A stretch of DNA of 50,406 nt from Iodobacter sp. BJB302 (lineage in GTDB: Bacteria; Pseudomonadota; Gammaproteobacteria; Burkholderiales; Chitinibacteraceae). The position numbers and the translations under genes are program-made. Every line of letters starts with the position of its first letter. Position 1 is the stretch's first letter. The notes beneath the pieces were generated by a model. The model worked only from the letters and a program-made list of their open reading frames with translations, ran no database searches and was not told the DNA's origin. Positions 46,535-50,406 of this stretch are shown here, one piece after another. Location: contig NZ_PDZG01000037.1 in assembly GCF_002735645.1 (NCBI RefSeq), forward strand, positions 1 through 50,406. Reading direction: 5' to 3'.

Positions 46535-47368
46535 GTGCAAAATAACAAAGTAATTATTTATTGCGAATCATGCAATCAAAAAATGCGTGTTCCTTATAAC
46601 GCAGGACTTATTAATGTTTCATGCCCATCATGTAATAATATTAAAAAATATAAGCTTAATGGTATCAAAAGCGTTGATAGTAAGGATGAAAACAAACATA
46701 TTATCGGCTGTATCAGCTGCGAACAAAAACTCCGTGTTCCATTAAACTCAAAAACATTAAAACTGTCCTGCCCTGCATGCAACATTGTATGGGAATCTTC
46801 AATTGAAAATTTAACGCTTGTAAATTCTACAGAAAATACAACCAATCATTCTAATAATGCTTATGGTAGGGATAGCACTTTTTCTAGGGCTGATACCGGC
46901 ATGGCCTTCACGATGTCAGAGTTAGAAGCTATCAAAACAGAATGTCATTCAATGGTCACCAACCGAGCATCACTTTCCGCAGTATCCTCCGCTGTTCCAA
47001 TGCCGGGAGTTGATATCGCTGCAGATGTCGCCATTATGCTTGAACTTATTCCTGCCATTAATCGAAAATTTGGGTTATCACAAGAACAAATTGAAGGATA
47101 CAGCCCAGCGACTAAGCATCTTATATATCAAATAATCAAAAAGAATGGTACAGCATTAGTTGGGCAAACAATAACCAAAACACTGATTACCCAAGTAATG
47201 AAAAAAGTTGCCGGTCGTACGGCCGCTAAACAAGCACTAAAATTCGTTCCCTTTATTGGCTCGGTGGCAAATGCAGCGATTGGCTTTGGTGCAATGAAAT
47301 ATCTAGGTAATTCCCACATCAACGAATGTTTTGAAGTTTACAAAAAAATATTAGCCAAGAAGGGCTAA
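46535..47368 (+). CDS. Double zinc-ribbon protein with DUF697/IRG-like hydrophobic C-terminal domain
   Basis: A 277-residue protein starting with GTG, supported by AGGA seven bases upstream. Two zinc ribbons lie at the N-terminus: C10/C13 with C30/C33, and C59/C62 with C79/C82. A polar linker runs to about residue 120. The C-terminal domain (about 135-275) has VPMPGVDIAADVAIMLELIP, NRKFGLS and FVPFIGSVANAAIGFGAM. This pattern resembles DUF697 and the helical C-terminal part of interferon-inducible (IRG-type) GTPases, but no GTPase domain is present. It may associate with membranes. Family assignment is by eye; function is unknown. Confidence 0.7.
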   Translation: MQNNKVIIYCESCNQKMRVPYNAGLINVSCPSCNNIKKYKLNGIKSVDSKDENKHIIGCISCEQKLRVPLNSKTLKLSCPACNIVWESSIENLTLVNSTENTTNHSNNAYGRDSTFSRADTGMAFTMSELEAIKTECHSMVTNRASLSAVSSAVPMPGVDIAADVAIMLELIPAINRKFGLSQEQIEGYSPATKHLIYQIIKKNGTALVGQTITKTLITQVMKKVAGRTAAKQALKFVPFIGSVANAAIGFGAMKYLGNSHINECFEVYKKILAKKG

Positions 47369-47455
47369 TAATTAATCCACCCTTGCTTGCTGCGAAATTG
47401 TTAAGCTTCTTGAAAAAGGGCTAAATTCAAAATACAGACCGAAATAATAAAAGCA

Positions 47456-47743
47456 GAAATAGAAAGTAATGAAGACATTTGATATAGCAGCGACAAAACC
47501 GAAGTCCTACTTGCCGTTGCCCCGCAAATGGCCTATTACTTTTTGCGTAGAAAACTGCTGCCGCAACAATAAACCATCAAGCAATTAGAAAATGGCGGCT
47601 TAATTATCAGCAGCCACATTAGCCATGCTAATCAGATACTGCCGCTCATTAGATATTGGATTCCGCACGTATGAATCATCAGTTCTAGCGAATTGCTACT
47701 GGCTTTAGAAAATGAAGTAAAACAATATTTCACAACGGCTTAA
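47456..47743 (+). pseudogene. Decayed 3' fragment of a second WYL regulator
   Basis: Reading one frame from 47456 gives EIESNEDI-stop-YSSDKTEVLLAV, then APQMAYYFLRRKLLP, NGGLIISSHISHANQILPLI and RYWIPHV-stop. This lines up with residues 197 to about 270 of the intact WYL protein (EIELSDDIWYSQEKTEVLL, APQAAYYFLRRKLLP, GGLIISSQIGHSQQILPLI, RYWIPHL). There are three in-frame stops, one exactly at the tryptophan codon. The final stop is at 47741-47743. A weak match may extend upstream to about 47423. The N-terminal DNA-binding part is absent. The rest of 47369-47784 shows no gene. Confidence 0.88.
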
Positions 47744-47784
47744 ATATTTAGCCTTCGCAAATTTAAACATATAAAGGAAATAGC

Positions 47785-47934
47785 ATGGGCAACAACAACT
47801 CCTCACTTGAAAGCTTAGCCGCATTTGCAATTGTATTTGTAGTTGGTGTGATTTCGACAGTGGGCTTGGGGAAGTATATTGAGAAGGTTAAGAGGGATGC
47901 TGTGAAAGACACAATCACAATGGAAAAAAAATGA
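47785..47934 (+). CDS. 49-residue single-span membrane protein
   Basis: AAGGA lies six bases before the ATG. The protein has a polar N-terminus, one hydrophobic segment (about residues 9-29, AAFAIVFVVGVISTVGLG) and a basic, amphipathic tail (KYIEKVKRDAVKD). Its stop overlaps the start of the next gene as ATGA (47931-47934), so it is translationally coupled to the AAA+ ATPase. The topology is probably N-out or N-in single span; the charged tail suggests a cytoplasmic C-terminus. No family is recognised. It may be a membrane anchor or regulator for the ATPase. Confidence 0.75.
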   Translation: MGNNNSSLESLAAFAIVFVVGVISTVGLGKYIEKVKRDAVKDTITMEKK

Positions 47935-48896
47935 AATATGAATCGAGTGACTCAAGTGGCCTTCAAGCACCTTTCAGAGGTAAATTAAAAGAAGAACAAA
48001 AAAAAACAAATACGTCCAACTATCAAACAAGGAAAGCTAATTTTAAATTAGACAAGGACGTTATTCTTGCAGAATCAACAAAAACTCAATTTGATGAGTG
48101 CCTAGCGAAACTGCGTTTTCATAAAACAATTTATAGTGACTGGGGATTTTCGTCGGTCGACCCACTTGGCATGAGTACCATATTGAATTTTTATGGACCA
48201 CCAGGCACAGGTAAAACACTTGCAGCCGAAGCCCTTGCAGGCACCCTAGATTTACCATTTATTCAACTTGGCATTGCTGAGTTAGAAAGTAAATTTATGG
48301 GAGATACTGCAAAAAATATTCAAGCTGCATTTGAAGCTGCTCGAGAAAGTAGTGCAGTCATTTTTTTTGATGAGGCAGATACTCTCCTTGGCAAACGCCT
48401 CTCCTCTGTAACACAAGGGGTCGATAACGAAGTGAATGCCATGCGATCTACACTTCTTATCGAATTAGAACGATTTGATGGCATCGCTATTTTTGCCACA
48501 AATTTTGCAAAAAATTATGATGAGGCATTTCGTAGCCGAATTAGCCACCATATCAAATTTGATTTACCTGATTTCGCAGCCCGAAAACGAATGTGGGATC
48601 GGATGCTTGTAAAAGGCATCCCTATCGCAGGTGAACGGGGGCTGTTAATTGAAAATTGCAGTGAATTATCTGATGGCTTTTCAGGAAGAGAAATCCGCAC
48701 CTGCATGCGCTTATCACTGCCCAAAGCATTACTCGCAGCTGAATCATTAGGCCTGGATGCAAAACTATCAATTGAGCATCTTGAATCTGCAATCAAACAA
48801 ATACGCAATGCAAATGCCGAAGTTGCCTGTGGAGGTACCCGTCGCCAATCAATAGGCGATGCCATAGCCAGCAAAAAATTACTCGGCATTAACTAA
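47931..48896 (+). CDS. AAA+ ATPase of the accessory module
   Basis: A 321-residue soluble AAA-family ATPase. Walker A is GPPGTGKT (residues 89-96), Walker B is VIFFDEAD (143-150), sensor 1 is ATN (189-191), the arginine-finger region is FRSRI (200-204) and sensor 2 lies in SGRE (251-254). The first 80 residues are polar and lysine-rich, without a recognised domain, and probably recruit substrates or partners. The general type is that of classical AAA remodelling ATPases (FtsH/spastin-like core) without protease. It is coupled to the microprotein before it and followed 19 bases later by a helical protein. Confidence 0.88.
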   Translation: MKYESSDSSGLQAPFRGKLKEEQKKTNTSNYQTRKANFKLDKDVILAESTKTQFDECLAKLRFHKTIYSDWGFSSVDPLGMSTILNFYGPPGTGKTLAAEALAGTLDLPFIQLGIAELESKFMGDTAKNIQAAFEAARESSAVIFFDEADTLLGKRLSSVTQGVDNEVNAMRSTLLIELERFDGIAIFATNFAKNYDEAFRSRISHHIKFDLPDFAARKRMWDRMLVKGIPIAGERGLLIENCSELSDGFSGREIRTCMRLSLPKALLAAESLGLDAKLSIEHLESAIKQIRNANAEVACGGTRRQSIGDAIASKKLLGIN

Positions 48897-48915
48897 TTAA
48901 AAGGAATATATCATT

Positions 48916-50187
48916 ATGGGCTTTATTTCGAGTTTATTTTCTATAGCTAAAAGTGTCGTTTCAACCACAACTAAGATTGTAAATACGGCATGGAAAAAAA
49001 CAAAAGAAGTAGCTGTAGAAGCAGTGAGCTGGATGGCAGATAAAGCTGAAAGCTTTGTAGCTAAAGTCAAAGAAACATGGGCGATAGTTAAACCTTATAT
49101 ACAAAAGATAACACCACTTTTATCCAAAATTGCAAATGCAGTACCGATTCCTTGGCTTAAAGCTACAATTTTAGCTATCGAAAAAGGTTTAACAGCATTA
49201 CTTATGCTGGAAAATTCGCCTATCCTAAAAAAAGTAGAAGAAGCAATTAATTGGGCAATTTCTCTTGCTCGTAAACTTAAGGAGGCGTTTTTTAGCGAGA
49301 AAGAAACTCAAGAAGCACAAGCACATAAAGAAGCTTTCGAGGAGGCTGCACAGCATGTACAACAAGGATCCGAGGGGGCTAAAGCTATTCAATTAGCAGC
49401 TATGCTTAATGACTATGTATTAGTTCAAAGCGCTATTAAAAAAATTATAGATACAGACTCAATTGCTGACTTCGAACATTACTTACGCCTACGTGCTACT
49501 CAAAAGCTATTAGATAGCGTAGAAAAAACATTATCTGCAGCCCAACATTTTGATGAAATCAGCCTAGATGATATTTTCTTAATCAAAGCAGGAGCAAAGC
49601 TGCTTGCTGAAAAGCCTGTACTTTCAGATGAAGAAGTGATTTATTTGGACAATATTATTTATGACCGCCATCAGAAAAAACTCATTCCCTTTGTATTTGA
49701 AGAAATGGTTATTGCTTGGGGGCACAATCTGTCTGAACTTGAACATAAATGGACCAATTCAAACAAAGAATATTCAAAAGAGAAAGTATTGCACCGCAGA
49801 CTTGAAACGGCAAAAAAACTGTCTGAATTAAATTCTGAAGAAGAAGAAATGCTCAAAGAGCTTTCTATTTCCACGCCTAAACTTAAATCAGAGCTAGATG
49901 CGCTTGCAAAAAGAACACGAGAAATGAGTAATTATATATTTGCAGCAGAAGGTTTTTTGCAGGTTCTTGAAAAAACTCCAGAAGAGTTAGAAGAAGAGGA
50001 CAAAGGCTATCTTGCTGAGGAAGGCGGCCGAGTGGGAATGATTATTATTAATTGCGCTCAAAATGGAAAAACTTGGGAAGCATTGGATGAAGAAGAACAA
50101 AGCCTAATCATTGATTTTGCTAATATTTTTGAAGAAGAAAGCAAAAAGCGCGTAGAAAAATTAACTAAAATTGAGGTAGCAGCATGA
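48916..50187 (+). CDS. Unknown helical protein with amphipathic N-terminal repeats
   Basis: I do not recognise this 423-residue protein. It is predicted to be almost all alpha-helical. Residues 1-60 form amphipathic, lysine/alanine-rich helices (KKTKEVAVEAVSWMADKAES), followed by a hydrophobic stretch around 65-98 that could insert into or lie on a membrane. Residues 110-160 and 260-420 are strongly acidic/charged with heptad-like spacing (coiled coil). GGA at 48902-48904 is a modest ribosome site. The stop overlaps the next start by ATGA, so it belongs to the same operon as the AAA+ ATPase and is a likely partner or substrate. Confidence 0.7.
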   Translation: MGFISSLFSIAKSVVSTTTKIVNTAWKKTKEVAVEAVSWMADKAESFVAKVKETWAIVKPYIQKITPLLSKIANAVPIPWLKATILAIEKGLTALLMLENSPILKKVEEAINWAISLARKLKEAFFSEKETQEAQAHKEAFEEAAQHVQQGSEGAKAIQLAAMLNDYVLVQSAIKKIIDTDSIADFEHYLRLRATQKLLDSVEKTLSAAQHFDEISLDDIFLIKAGAKLLAEKPVLSDEEVIYLDNIIYDRHQKKLIPFVFEEMVIAWGHNLSELEHKWTNSNKEYSKEKVLHRRLETAKKLSELNSEEEEMLKELSISTPKLKSELDALAKRTREMSNYIFAAEGFLQVLEKTPEELEEEDKGYLAEEGGRVGMIIINCAQNGKTWEALDEEEQSLIIDFANIFEEESKKRVEKLTKIEVAA

Positions 50188-50327
50188 GTATCGGAATTGA
50201 AATTTTAAGCTTCTTAGTCCCCAGTTTAAATCAACCCATTGAACTATTTTTTGCCTCGCTCATGTTTGGGGGAGCAGGAACCCCCTGTGTCAGGATAGTT
50301 GAGATACTCCCTTTTCAGGGATTCTAA
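50184..50327 (+). pseudogene. Gene truncated by insertion sequence
   Basis: The ATG overlaps the previous stop (ATGA). The frame reads MSIGIEILSFLVPSLNQPIE and LFFASLMFGG before entering the insertion sequence at about 50284, then stops at 50325-50327 within IS DNA. Only about 33 native codons remain. The hydrophobic start suggests a membrane protein or anchor. The rest of the gene, if it survives, lies beyond the element outside the window. Confidence 0.6.
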
Positions 50328-50406
50328 CTTACTCAGGGGGCTGGTTACTTATCATGTCGCGTATTCCCAAGGCTCGTAAAGATGCCATTTTAAGCAAAAT
50401 GCTTGC
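50285..50406 (+). mobile_element. Left end of an insertion sequence (probably IS3 family), partial
   Basis: Non-coding DNA beginning about CTGTGTCAGGATAGTTGAGA interrupts the upstream gene and leads into a transposase-like start at 50354. CCCCCTG (50281-50287) and CAGGGGG (50334-50340) form an inverted repeat near the boundary. The right end is outside the window, so the exact left boundary and target duplication cannot be set. Confidence 0.6.
50354..50406 (+). CDS. Transposase OrfA start (partial)
   Basis: ATG at 50354 opens a frame running off the window: MSRIPKARKDAILSKML. This basic opening is like the start of small helix-turn-helix OrfA proteins of some IS3-family elements, as best I can recognise. 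Only 17 codons are available, so the family is uncertain. Confidence 0.5.
   Translation, partial: MSRIPKARKDAILSKML

Overview
The window is a chromosomal segment of a betaproteobacterium, most likely of the Neisseriales (Chromobacteriaceae/Chitinibacteraceae type). The evidence is gene order and protein style: tpiA-secG-tRNA-Leu-nuoA to nuoN followed by a DUF2818 gene, rlmE-ftsH-folP-glmM divergent from yhbY, DUF4149-greA-carB-carA, DUF1841, and cyaY divergent from lptM. The genus cannot be fixed from sequence reading alone.

Layout. 1-125 is the right end of an IS3-family element that abuts the end of the nuo operon. 146-15006 (minus) holds a complete 14-subunit NADH:quinone oxidoreductase operon (nuoA to nuoN, with separate nuoC and nuoD) plus a DUF2818 membrane gene. 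It is preceded by tRNA-Leu(GAG), secG and tpiA. 16486-20225 (plus) is a phosphate uptake operon, pstSCAB, without phoU or phoBR nearby. 20370-31909 (mostly minus) carries a BON-domain periplasmic protein, glmM, folP, ftsH, rlmE, yhbY (plus), DUF4149, greA and carB-carA. The carA leader has a clear promoter followed by a terminator-like hairpin. 32077-44869 is mixed housekeeping: glutathione peroxidase, DUF1841, an M48 protease operon (cyaY-yqaA-M48), lptM, an Lrp-type regulator divergent from an enterobacterial-type lysA, a secreted nuclease, an HpnC-like synthase, a ComEA-like DNA-binding protein, a PLP enzyme of the cysteine synthase fold, a prolyl 4-hydroxylase-like dioxygenase, purB and a DUF945 protein. 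A roughly 180-bp palindromic MITE-like element lies at 40459-40637.

From about 45.4 kb the DNA becomes visibly more AT-rich and the genes are no longer housekeeping. Here lie a WYL-domain transcriptional regulator, a protein with two CxxC zinc ribbons joined to a hydrophobic C-terminal domain resembling DUF697/IRG-type helical domains, a decayed second copy of the WYL regulator 3' end, and a 49-residue single-span membrane protein. The membrane protein overlaps an AAA+ ATPase by ATGA. A 423-residue helical protein of unknown family follows, overlapping by ATGA the start of a further gene that is cut after about 33 codons by a second insertion sequence running off the window. This regulator plus AAA+ ATPase plus membrane-associated-partner layout, with signs of cargo exchange and IS attack, is the best candidate for an undescribed, possibly defence-related, system. 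Its function is not shown by the sequence.
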